Of a stretch of 12,328 nucleotides of DNA, positions 6,236 to 12,328 are shown one piece after another. The notes under the pieces were generated by a model that worked only from the letters and a program-made list of their open reading frames with translations, was not told where the DNA came from and ran no database searches. Numbering within the stretch: the stretch's first letter is position 1; each line of letters starts with the position of its first letter. The position numbers and the translations under genes were made by a program. Origin of the DNA: Atopobium sp. UBA2090 (GTDB lineage: Bacteria; Actinomycetota; Coriobacteriia; Coriobacteriales; Atopobiaceae). The stretch is from the NCBI GenBank assembly GCA_002331575.1, contig DCZG01000145.1, positions 3,413-15,740 of the forward strand. The letters are read 5' to 3'.

Positions 6236-7684
6236 ATGGCATCGTCTGCATTCCCCGAAGGCTTCCTGTGGGGTGGAGCAACCGCGGCCAACCAGTGTGA
6301 GGGCGGCTATGACGCGGATGGTCGCGGGCTCGCCAACGTGGACGTCATCCCGCACGGCCCGGACCGCATCTACGTGCTTCTCGGCGACACGCACATCACC
6401 CACATCGACTCCACGCACAACTTCCCCGCGCTCGAGTCGGTCGACTTCTACCATCGGTGGAAGGAGGACATCGGCTACTACGCGGAGATGGGCTTCAAGA
6501 CCTATCGCATGTCCATCGCCTGGACGCGCATCTTCCCGAACGGCGACGAGGACGAGCCCAACGAGGCCGGGCTCAGGTTCTACGAGGACGTCTTCAGGGA
6601 GTGCCAGTCCCACGGCATCGAGCCTCTCGTCACCATCACGCACTTCGACTGCCCGATGCACCTCATCACCGAGTACGGCGGCTGGAAGAACCGCAGGCTC
6701 ATCGACTTCTACGAGAAGCTCGTGACGGTCCTTTTCAAGCGCTACAAGGGGCTCGTCCACTACTGGCTCACGTTCAACGAGATCAACATGATCCTCGCGC
6801 TGCCGTTCATGGGAGCGGGCCTCATGTTCGAGCCCGGCGAGGACAAGCGCGCCTCCGAGTTCAGGGCAGCCCATCATGAGCTGGTGGCATCCGCGCTCGC
6901 CACCAAGATCGGCCACGAGATCGACCCAGACAACAAGATCGGCTGCATGCTCGCGGGAGGGCGCTACTATCCGGCCACGAGCGACCCCGCCGACGTCCTT
7001 GCCGCGATGGAGATGGACGACGACAACTACTACCTCATCGACGTGCAGGCACGGGGCTCCTATCCGGCCTACGCGGTCAAGCGCTTCGAGCGCGAGGGCG
7101 TCCAGATTCCCTGGGAGGAGGGCGACAGGGAGCTCCTGGCCGAGAACACCGTCGACTTCGTGAGCTTCAGCTACTACTCCTCGCGCATGATGAGCGCCGA
7201 GGCCATGGAGTCGACCAATAGCACCTCCAACGCGTTTCCCACGCTCAGGAACCCCCACCTCAAGCAGAGCGAGTGGGGCTGGGCGATCGACCCGCTGGGC
7301 CTCCGCATCACGCTGCGCTCCCTCCACGAGCGCTACCAGAAGCCGCTCTTCGTGGTCGAGAACGGACTCGGTGCCAAGGACGAGCTCGTCGATGACGGCA
7401 AGGGCTCCAAGACGGTCGAGGACGACTATCGCATCGACTACCTGCGCCAGCACATCCAGGCCATGAGGGATGCCATCGAGCTCGATGTGGTCGAGCTGCT
7501 GGGATACACCACGTGGGGGCCGATCGACCTGGTATCGGCGGGAACTGGGGAGATGAGCAAGCGCTACGGCTTCGTCTATGTGGACAAGGACGATGCCGGA
7601 GAGGGTTCGCTCGACCGCTATCGCAAGAAGAGCTTCTGGTGGTACAAGAAGGTCATCGAGTCGAACGGTAGCGACCTCGCCTAG
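6236..7684 (+). CDS. GH1 family 6-phospho-beta-glucosidase (copy 2)
   Basis: A 482-residue GH1 enzyme. It opens FPEGFLWGGATAANQCEGG, the GH1 N-terminal signature. The acid/base is E182 (LTFNEIN) and the nucleophile is E375 (VVENGLG). The loop SAGTGEMSKRYGFVYVD supplies the phosphate-binding Ser (S434), Lys (K442) and Tyr (Y444), in the form seen in E. coli BglA-like enzymes. HFDCPMHL in place of HWD is also typical of 6-phospho-beta-glucosidases. It should cleave PTS-phosphorylated cellobiose- or aryl-glucoside-type substrates in the cytoplasm. A strong SD (AGAGGAGAGG) precedes the ATG. Unlike copy 1 it has a longer N-terminal loop (residues 30-65), and the two copies are clearly diverged paralogues, not a recent duplication. 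No transporter lies next to it; the VOC gene is upstream. Confidence 0.94.
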   Translation: MASSAFPEGFLWGGATAANQCEGGYDADGRGLANVDVIPHGPDRIYVLLGDTHITHIDSTHNFPALESVDFYHRWKEDIGYYAEMGFKTYRMSIAWTRIFPNGDEDEPNEAGLRFYEDVFRECQSHGIEPLVTITHFDCPMHLITEYGGWKNRRLIDFYEKLVTVLFKRYKGLVHYWLTFNEINMILALPFMGAGLMFEPGEDKRASEFRAAHHELVASALATKIGHEIDPDNKIGCMLAGGRYYPATSDPADVLAAMEMDDDNYYLIDVQARGSYPAYAVKRFEREGVQIPWEEGDRELLAENTVDFVSFSYYSSRMMSAEAMESTNSTSNAFPTLRNPHLKQSEWGWAIDPLGLRITLRSLHERYQKPLFVVENGLGAKDELVDDGKGSKTVEDDYRIDYLRQHIQAMRDAIELDVVELLGYTTWGPIDLVSAGTGEMSKRYGFVYVDKDDAGEGSLDRYRKKSFWWYKKVIESNGSDLA

Positions 7685-7693
7685 GACTTCGGA

Positions 7694-7724
7694 GGCCTGG
7701 CGCGACATCGCGTCGCGCCAGGCC
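7694..7724. terminator. Perfect 13-bp hairpin after the second GH1 gene
   Basis: GGCCTGGCGCGAC pairs perfectly with GTCGCGCCAGGCC around the loop ATCGC. It lies 9 nt after the GH1 stop and 45 nt beyond the stop of the convergent HXXEE gene, so it could end both transcripts. No T-run follows on either strand, so its strength as an intrinsic terminator is uncertain. Confidence 0.65.
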
Positions 7725-7769
7725 GAGGGAAGGGATTCCGCGCGAGCAACGCCTGGTATGGGAGGGCTT

Positions 7770-8432
7770 TCAGTCGAACTTCTCGAAGTATCCCTTTCGC
7801 GTGAAGGCGAAGCGGGTGCTCTTCACCCGCGCGCTGATGCCGAGCGGGACCCCGATGAAGCACACGGCCAGGCACACGAAGAGGACGACGCCCGAGAGGA
7901 TCTGGCCTGCGGGAATGGCGTTTGTCGCCAGCCACCACCAGCTGTAGGTCGAGAGCGGCAGGAGGCAGAGGTAGGTGTTTGCCAGGCCCGGCGCATAGAG
8001 CGTCCGCTTGCCGGCATCGCGGAAGCGCCGGTACATGAGGATGCCGCCGCGCGTGTGGCCGATGCACTCACCGACGCCGAACATGCCGGCCAAGGTCACG
8101 AGCATGGCGTCGGGGACGATTCCCGTGAGCACGAGCACCGAGATGAGCGTCAGCAGACCCAGGTTGGTGATCATGTTGGTGAGCATGTTCTGGGGGTAGA
8201 CCATCGGGTCCTCTGACCCCACGCCGAGGTTGTTCTGGTAGAAGAAGCCCGCGGGCCAGGTGTTCTCCTCGAAGACGTGCGCCGCCAGGAAGATGACGAG
8301 AAGGCAGCCGATGATCTTCGGCGTGCCCCATGATGCCAGTCCGATGGGCAGCGCGCAGAGCATGACGACGCCTTCCAGGTACACGACGTAGAGCCAGGCC
8401 CTGTCGCACCACCAGTGCAGTTTGTCGTCCAT
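7770..8432 (-). CDS. HXXEE domain membrane protein
   Basis: About 220 residues with around six hydrophobic segments and the diagnostic motif HVFEE inside or next to a membrane helix (IFLAAHVFEENTWPAG), which defines the HXXEE family; conserved Asn (NMLTNMITNLG) and His (ECIGHTRGG) residues of such proteins also appear. The motif resembles metal-dependent membrane hydrolase centres, but no function has been established. I chose the ATG at 8432 because AGGAGG lies 9 nt upstream; the ATG at 8441 directly abuts this SD. The gene lies 119 nt downstream of a TetR regulator on the same strand, with a 22-bp palindrome between them, so TetR control is likely. A hairpin separates it from the convergent GH1 gene. 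Confidence 0.82.
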   Translation of the reverse strand: MDDKLHWWCDRAWLYVVYLEGVVMLCALPIGLASWGTPKIIGCLLVIFLAAHVFEENTWPAGFFYQNNLGVGSEDPMVYPQNMLTNMITNLGLLTLISVLVLTGIVPDAMLVTLAGMFGVGECIGHTRGGILMYRRFRDAGKRTLYAPGLANTYLCLLPLSTYSWWWLATNAIPAGQILSGVVLFVCLAVCFIGVPLGISARVKSTRFAFTRKGYFEKFD

Positions 8433-8481
8433 CTCGCCCATCCTCCTGCAGCCATTGCCCAGCCAGTTAATACTCGATTGT

Positions 8482-8528
8482 ACGTGGCCTGTTCGGCCGC
8501 GAAAACGGCCGAAGCCAGCCGACGTGGC
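8482..8528 (-). promoter_or_regulatory. 22-bp palindrome (8492-8513), flanking direct repeats and candidate -10 upstream of the HXXEE gene
   Basis: TTCGGCCG-N6-CGGCCGAA is a perfect inverted repeat of the size bound by TetR dimers. ACGTGGC occurs on both sides of it (8482-8488, 8522-8528). On the minus strand TACAAT (about 8477-8482) follows and could be the -10 of the HXXEE gene. The palindrome lies just after the tetR stop, so a weak terminator is the alternative; no T-run follows. Confidence 0.5.
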
Positions 8529-8551
8529 TAGTTACCGGGAAGGGGCGGGCG

Positions 8552-9112
8552 CTAGGAGCGCAGCTCATCCATGCAGGCTCGAATCGCGGGCAGCTGCTGG
8601 AGCTTGGTCACCGCGTCGGCGTACTCGGCGGGCTTCTTTCCTCGGAGGGTGTTCACCAACCCGCCAGCCACGAAGCCGAGCAGCAGCGTCTTGCTCTGTC
8701 GGTCTTCTTCCGAGGAGCAGGGCACCATCTCCACGAGCTGTTCCGTGAAGTGCGACATCAACGTGCCCTGTAGGGCGGTCCCGTTACCGGCGAGCACGAG
8801 GCCGACGCGCGCGAACTTGCCTCTCACCACGGGCGTGCCGGCGATGGGTTGGAGCGAGGGAAGTTTGCCGATTGGCGCCGACACCAGGGACTGCGCGAGC
8901 TCGATTGGGAGCGCGCTGCTGACGGCTTCGTTTGCGAGCGCGTCCAGACTCTCAAAGTGGTAGTAGAACGTGTTCTTGTTGAGTCCCGACTCGCGGCAGA
9001 TCTCTCGCACGCTCATCTGCGTGTAGGGTTCGGCTTCCAGCAGTTCCCAGAAAGCGTCGATCAGCTTTTCGCGCGCCTGCACGTCTCCGCGTCTGTACTT
9101 CGGTCTCGCCAT
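8552..9112 (-). CDS. TetR family transcriptional regulator
   Basis: A 186-residue TetR regulator. The N-terminal helix-turn-helix spans residues 33-53 (MSVREICRESGLNKNTFYYHF), a textbook TetR recognition region. The rest is a helical ligand-binding and dimerisation domain whose ligand cannot be read. A TTG at 9142 would add 10 residues, but ATG at 9112, with GGAG 8 nt upstream and the usual MARPK-type beginning, is preferred. A perfect -10 TATAAT lies about 60 nt upstream. Upstream on the same strand is an MFS exporter, downstream an HXXEE membrane protein; the palindrome before the latter makes it the likelier target. Autoregulation is plausible from the small inverted repeat at 9148-9158. 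Confidence 0.92.
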   Translation of the reverse strand: MARPKYRRGDVQAREKLIDAFWELLEAEPYTQMSVREICRESGLNKNTFYYHFESLDALANEAVSSALPIELAQSLVSAPIGKLPSLQPIAGTPVVRGKFARVGLVLAGNGTALQGTLMSHFTEQLVEMVPCSSEEDRQSKTLLLGFVAGGLVNTLRGKKPAEYADAVTKLQQLPAIRACMDELRS

Positions 9113-9147
9113 GACAATGCTCCAGTGGTCGACTTCGCCCAAACCAG

Positions 9148-9177
9148 CAGTGAAACTGGACTAGACGGCTCATTATA
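9148..9177 (-). promoter_or_regulatory. tetR promoter -10 (TATAAT) with small inverted repeat
   Basis: On the minus strand a consensus TATAAT occupies 9172-9177; a clear -35 is not evident. Downstream, near the expected transcription start, CAGTTTCACTG (9148-9158) is an inverted repeat (CAGT/ACTG) that could be an autoregulatory site. It shares no obvious sequence with the 22-bp palindrome at 8492-8513. Confidence 0.5.
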
Positions 9178-9219
9178 CGTTGCCATGGAGTTCGTGCGCG
9201 GTGTGCCTCGTCTCTCCCC

Positions 9220-10602
9220 TTACGAGTCCACGAGCGAGTGATCGATGAGCGTCATGGCGACGACCGTGACCCCGAGCGCCACCACGACCCATCCGATGAC
9301 GTGCAGACCGCCGTCGCTCGCTGCGTTGCCGAAGGCCATCGCGGTCGTGACGGAAGCACCGATCGACCCGAAGTAGACGAACGTGCGGAGAAGCCCCGCG
9401 GCGACGCCCATCTGCGCGGGTTCTGCCTGGTCGTAGAGGACGAGTTGCGATGACGATGCGGCTGCGCCGAGCGTGATTCCGAGCGCTGCGGAGGCGACGA
9501 GTGCAATCGCGGGTAGCCCGGCGTCGCCGAGGTTGGCCATGAGGACCCCGCCGACAGCCATGCCAGCTCCGGCAGCCAGGAACGGGCTTCTTACCAGGCC
9601 ACGGCTCGAGACGTAGGTCGACACCAACGCAGAGACGATTCCCATGGGCACGATCACGAACCCAGCAGCGTCCGAGGCGAAGCCATGGGCGCCCTCGAGC
9701 CACTCGGGGAGTCCGTAGAGCACCACGTAGGAGCCGAGCATCGCAAGCGACGAGCGGACGTAGTTGAGGATGAGCGGCCTGTTCGAGGCAAGCGCCCGCA
9801 CGTCGAAGAACGGCGAGGTGCTTCTGAGCTCCCACCACACGAAGACTGCGCCGAGGGCGATTGCGGCAAGTAGCACGACCCATGCGGGGCTGGGAAACGA
9901 GAAGAGAAACGCGAGAAGCACGATCATCGTGCACGCGAATCCTGCGATGCCCACCAGGTCGATGCTCCTGGCGAGCTCTCGCGCGCCGCACCGCGGCACG
10001 GGGGCGTCGCGGGGGATTCCGACGAGCACAAGGGCGACGGTCGTGAGGGCGACGGGTACGTTGACCAGGAACGTCGAGCGCCACCCGAGTGCGGTGACGA
10101 GTGCTCCGCCGATGGGAGGGCCGATCGCCATGAGCGCGAGACCGACCACGGCGAGGGCTGCGAGGACACCCCTCGGCGCGGAGGCGAGCCCATAGTCCGC
10201 CGCCCTTCTCCGCACGAGAAGCATCGCCGAGGGATACCCGGTCGACGTGCCGATTCCGATGACGACGCGCGCCACCGTCAGGGTCGCGAGGTCCGTCGCC
10301 AAGCCTCCGAGCAGCCCGCCCGCGAGCACCAGGAGAGCGCCGCAGAGGAGGACCCTTCTGCCGCCGAACTGCTCGGACAGCTTGCCGGCGGTCGGCTGCG
10401 CGATGGAGCAGGCGAGATACAACGACGTGACGAGCACCTGAACGCTTCCGGCTCCAACGGCGAAGTCGGTCGCGATGGGGCCCAGCGCCGTCGAGATGAG
10501 CGTGCTGTTGACGGGATTGAGCCCGACGCCGAGCAGCAGCGCCGCGACGAAGACGCCGGGAAACGGCGTCGGGCCGTCGACGGCCTTTTTGTGAGACCTC
10601 AA
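9220..10602 (-). CDS. MFS efflux transporter, DHA2 (14-TM drug:H+ antiporter) type
   Basis: About 460 residues, almost entirely hydrophobic, of the length usual for 14-helix DHA2 exporters. Motif A is GKLSEQFGGRR (residues 73-83) in the loop after TM2. Motif C (AIGPPIGGAL) is followed by GWRSTFLVNVP, a DHA2/EmrB-QacA hallmark. The protein should expel lipophilic toxic compounds with proton influx. The start is TTG at 10602, whose TTGA overlaps the stop of the upstream marR gene, with GAGG 9 nt before it; a longer GTG start at 10722 would lie deep inside marR and adds no membrane or recognisable sequence. The pair is thus translationally coupled, and the MarR protein probably controls its own operon including this pump. 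Confidence 0.93.
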   Translation of the reverse strand: MRSHKKAVDGPTPFPGVFVAALLLGVGLNPVNSTLISTALGPIATDFAVGAGSVQVLVTSLYLACSIAQPTAGKLSEQFGGRRVLLCGALLVLAGGLLGGLATDLATLTVARVVIGIGTSTGYPSAMLLVRRRAADYGLASAPRGVLAALAVVGLALMAIGPPIGGALVTALGWRSTFLVNVPVALTTVALVLVGIPRDAPVPRCGARELARSIDLVGIAGFACTMIVLLAFLFSFPSPAWVVLLAAIALGAVFVWWELRSTSPFFDVRALASNRPLILNYVRSSLAMLGSYVVLYGLPEWLEGAHGFASDAAGFVIVPMGIVSALVSTYVSSRGLVRSPFLAAGAGMAVGGVLMANLGDAGLPAIALVASAALGITLGAAASSSQLVLYDQAEPAQMGVAAGLLRTFVYFGSIGASVTTAMAFGNAASDGGLHVIGWVVVALGVTVVAMTLIDHSLVDS

Positions 10603-11078
10603 CGCAGAACGCCTCGATTCCCAAGGTCGTATGACGCGATGCGGTCGAGCAGCTGGATGGCGGACGAGAGCGCGGGCAGCTCCTCGGGGCCTACGGACCC
10701 GGAGATGGCGCGTGCGAGCCACTCTTCCTCGCTCTCGGAGAGCCTGGCGAGAAGGTCGCGTCCCTTCGGCGTGAGACTCACGAGCTTGCGCCGGCGATCG
10801 TTGGGGTCGGGACTCAGCACGAGGACGTCCATCGGACGAAGCATCTCGATACGCTGCGCGACGGCCTGCTGAGACACGTGCTCGCTCGCAGCAAGATCCG
10901 AGGCGCTCATGGGACCTCGCTCGACGAGCCGGCGCATCATGGCCACCTGAGAGACGGTGATGCCCTCGCCTGGCCCCCCGGACTCGGTGCGGATTCTGGC
11001 GCGAAGCCGACTCATCGCGACCGCGAGCTCGACCGCGAGCTCCGCTGGGGTTGTTCCTTGCTGTGACGATTCAGACAT
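10599..11078 (-). CDS. MarR family transcriptional regulator
   Basis: A 159-residue winged-helix repressor. The recognition region is at residues 57-80 (MSASDLAASEHVSQQAVAQRI) and the wing is DPNDRRRKLVSLT (from 91), both typical of MarR. A longer frame reaches 11183, but ATG at 11078 has an excellent SD (GGAGG, 7 nt away), and the extra N-terminal residues would run through the operator region. Its stop overlaps the TTG of the MFS pump. MarR proteins release DNA on binding phenolic or drug ligands; here derepression would raise the pump. The 20-bp palindrome at 11115-11134, 36 nt upstream of the start, is the likely autoregulatory operator. Confidence 0.93.
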   Translation of the reverse strand: MSESSQQGTTPAELAVELAVAMSRLRARIRTESGGPGEGITVSQVAMMRRLVERGPMSASDLAASEHVSQQAVAQRIEMLRPMDVLVLSPDPNDRRRKLVSLTPKGRDLLARLSESEEEWLARAISGSVGPEELPALSSAIQLLDRIASYDLGNRGVLR

Positions 11079-11114
11079 GTCCCTACCTCCGTGAGACAGC
11101 CTAACATCAACAAG

Positions 11115-11134
11115 CAAGTTACACAAGTAACTTG
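11115..11134. promoter_or_regulatory. 20-bp perfect palindrome, likely MarR operator
   Basis: CAAGTTAC-ACAA-GTAACTTG is a perfect 8-4-8 inverted repeat in an AT-rich patch between divergent marR and lysR genes. Its size and TAACTTG-type half sites fit a MarR-family operator. It lies 36 nt upstream of the marR ATG, where it would cover the promoter. Confidence 0.75.
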
Positions 11135-11175
11135 TTAAATCGTGAATAGCAATAGGCTGCCGAAAAGGCCTTTCA

Positions 11176-11203
11176 GTGACCAATGGCTACGCTGTGAGAC
11201 AAT
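11176..11203 (+). promoter_or_regulatory. Candidate promoter for the lysR gene
   Basis: GTGACC (4 of 6 matches to TTGACA) and GACAAT (5 of 6 to TATAAT), separated by 16 nt, lie 36 nt before the LysR ATG. This is a weak by-eye call. The region is shared with the divergent MarR-MFS operon. Confidence 0.35.
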
Positions 11204-11238
11204 CTGAGTGAACGACCGCGTGCGGAGGGGAGACGGAC

Positions 11239-12141
11239 ATGCTTCTGAGACAGCTTCGGTACTTCGTAGCCATCGCCGACTGCGGGAGCTTCACCAAGGC
11301 AGCCGACGAGTGCTTCGTCTCGGAGTCCGCCCTCTCACAGCAGATGAAGGCGCTCGAGAGAGACCTCGGCGTCGAGCTCGTGCGGAGGAAGGGGCGTGGC
11401 TTCGAACTTACGCTCGCTGGTACATACCTCGTCGGTCGCGCGCGAGAGATCATCCGGGAGGTCGACGAAGCCCGCGACGAGGTCGTGCGCCTCGGGCAGG
11501 ACGACGAGCTGCGCCTGCGCGTGGGCTACCTCTCCTCCTTCTCAGGTCTCGAGCTCTCGAGGGCGGTCGCGAGGTTCTCAAGCATCTATCCCGAGGTCTC
11601 GATCGATGTCGCCGCCGGCAGTCATGAGGAGCTCTACGGGCGGCTGACCTCTGGGTCTATCGACCTCGTCCTCAGCGACCAGAGACGCGCCTTCTCGGCT
11701 GACTACGAGAACCTCATCCTTGTGACCTATCCCTCGCAGGCGGAGATTTCCTGCAGGAGCGACCTTGCTGTGAGAGATTGCCTTGATGTGCCCGACCTAC
11801 GGCGCCTCCCCTGCATCGTCGTGGCCCCCCAGGGCCAGGAACAGGCCGAGCGCGAGTACTACGGCTCCTATCTCGGACTCGGCTCGGACCTCCTCTTCGT
11901 CGACAGCCTCGACGAGGGCAGGCTCATGGTCATCGGCAACCGTGGCTACCTTCCCGTGTGGGTTGCCCCTGACGCGCCAGCTTCCGATGCTGCGGTCCGT
12001 CGCCTCCCCCTGCTCAAGGCTGGTGAGCCGATCTCCAGAACCTACTGCGCCTTCTGGCCAAAGGCCAGGAGCGGCTACTACGTCGAGGAGTTCGCCGAGG
12101 CGTTGCGCCGGGAGTATCTGGATGGGGAGAAGGACTCCTAG
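11239..12141 (+). CDS. LysR family transcriptional regulator
   Basis: A 300-residue LysR-type regulator of normal length. The N-terminal winged HTH spans about residues 3-60: LRQLRYFVAIADCGSFTKAA, then SESALSQQMKALERDLGVELVRR, the family signature. A linker helix (AREIIREVDEARDEVVRL) and an effector-binding domain (from about residue 92, LRLRVGYLSSFSG) follow. The effector is unknown. A strong SD (GGAGGGGAGACGG) precedes the ATG. It is divergent from marR and convergent with a carboxymuconolactone decarboxylase-like gene, with which it shares stop-codon bases (CTAG). LysR genes usually act on a divergent or adjacent gene, so either neighbour could be its target. Confidence 0.95.
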   Translation: MLLRQLRYFVAIADCGSFTKAADECFVSESALSQQMKALERDLGVELVRRKGRGFELTLAGTYLVGRAREIIREVDEARDEVVRLGQDDELRLRVGYLSSFSGLELSRAVARFSSIYPEVSIDVAAGSHEELYGRLTSGSIDLVLSDQRRAFSADYENLILVTYPSQAEISCRSDLAVRDCLDVPDLRRLPCIVVAPQGQEQAEREYYGSYLGLGSDLLFVDSLDEGRLMVIGNRGYLPVWVAPDAPASDAAVRRLPLLKAGEPISRTYCAFWPKARSGYYVEEFAEALRREYLDGEKDS

Positions 12142-12328
12142 GCCTTCTCGACCCGCGTCTGAGCCTCGTTCACGCAGCGAAGCGCGTTGAGGCTTCTCGG
12201 GTAGCCGATGTAAGGAAGATCTTGCGAGACCACCTTGATGAGGAAGGCCTTGTCGTTGCCGATGCGGATGTTTGCGGCGGCATGGCTCGTGAGCTGTGGC
12301 TCGCATCCGCCCTGTGCGGCGAGGAAGC
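12138..12328 (-). CDS. Carboxymuconolactone decarboxylase-like (CMD/AhpD-type) protein, C-terminal part
   Basis: The last 62 codons of a minus-strand gene that runs out of the window on the right. It reads FLAAQGGCEPQLTSHAAAN, IRIGNDKAFLIKVVSQ, DLPYIGYPRSLNALRCVNEA, then QTRVEKA. The IGYPRSLNAL-x-C-x-NEA ending and the Q-L-T-x-H-x-A-x-N helix are typical of CMD-family proteins, many of which are small oxidoreductases or gamma-carboxymuconolactone decarboxylases. Any active-site Cys pair would be in the missing N-terminal part. Its TAG shares bases with the LysR TAG on the other strand (CTAG). Such genes often sit beside LysR regulators and redox enzymes. Confidence 0.8.
   Translation of the reverse strand, partial: FLAAQGGCEPQLTSHAAANIRIGNDKAFLIKVVSQDLPYIGYPRSLNALRCVNEAQTRVEKA

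Noticed and set aside
6209..7708. 499-codon open frame on the minus strand, antisense to the second GH1 gene
   Set aside because: Its product is low-complexity and Val/Leu/Asp-rich with no family pattern. GC-rich genes with GC third positions commonly give long antisense frames, and the plus strand has an unmistakable GH1 enzyme.
9113..9142. Longer tetR start at TTG 9142
   Set aside because: The ATG at 9112 has a better SD and gives the usual MARPK-type beginning of a TetR protein.
9173..10624. 483-codon minus-strand frame over the MFS gene
   Set aside because: Arg/Pro-rich frame-shifted shadow; the frame at 9220-10602 has membrane helices and MFS motifs A and C.
10603..10722. Longer MFS start at GTG 10722
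   Set aside because: The extra 40 residues are Arg-rich, lie wholly inside marR in another frame and match nothing in MFS proteins.
11079..11183. Longer marR frame starting at 11183
   Set aside because: It would translate through the 20-bp operator palindrome; the ATG at 11078 has a strong SD (GGAGG, 7 nt).
1..12328. CRISPR array, tRNA, rRNA or complete insertion sequence
   Set aside because: No regularly spaced repeats of CRISPR length, no tRNA-like cloverleaf and no transposase or integrase reading frame were seen on either strand.

Overview
The window is GC-rich (about 60-65% by eye). It carries a phosphotransferase (PTS) beta-glucoside utilisation cluster, two GH1 6-phospho-beta-glycosidases, small VOC and ABM enzymes, and an HXXEE membrane protein. 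This mix and the codon use suggest an anaerobic, saccharolytic actinobacterium of the Coriobacteriia (Olsenella/Collinsella/Atopobium-like). That assignment is an inference: there is no rRNA or other marker gene here.

Layout. Positions 2-2051 (+) form one operon: the end of a PTS EIIC permease, a GH1 enzyme, and an ABM-like small protein starting 2 nt after the GH1 stop. A perfect 14-bp hairpin (2085-2118) lies between this operon and a convergent toxin-antitoxin pair on the minus strand (AbrB/MazE-type antitoxin, RelE/ParE-like toxin, 11-nt overlap). The pair has an AT-rich upstream region with three 9-bp direct repeats. Next come a hairpin and a roughly 100-bp broken copy of a VOC/glyoxalase gene. 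Then a UvrA-like ABC ATPase (minus) fills 2.5 kb; it lacks the UvrB-binding insertion, and its stop codon lies inside the VOC remnant. On its other side is the intact VOC gene (5754-6137), followed by a second GH1 gene (6236-7684). The UvrA-like gene is therefore bracketed by a broken and an intact VOC copy in the same orientation.

Right third. Reading on the minus strand: a MarR regulator and a DHA2-type MFS efflux pump that are translationally coupled; a TetR regulator with a perfect -10 box; and an HXXEE membrane protein preceded by a 22-bp perfect palindrome. A LysR regulator runs divergently from marR. Its stop codon overlaps the stop of a convergent, window-truncated carboxymuconolactone decarboxylase-like gene.

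How the genes fit together. Sugars are imported and phosphorylated by the PTS and then hydrolysed inside the cell by the two GH1 enzymes. The UvrA-like protein and the MarR-MFS pair look like self-protection or drug-response modules. The TetR-HXXEE pair and the toxin-antitoxin pair are accessory. No tRNA, rRNA, CRISPR array or transposase was seen. The longest stretches without a gene are 5497-5753 (possible leader peptide and a decayed zinc-ribbon tail) and 2737-2964 (toxin-antitoxin operator, hairpin, VOC remnant); both are under 300 bases.
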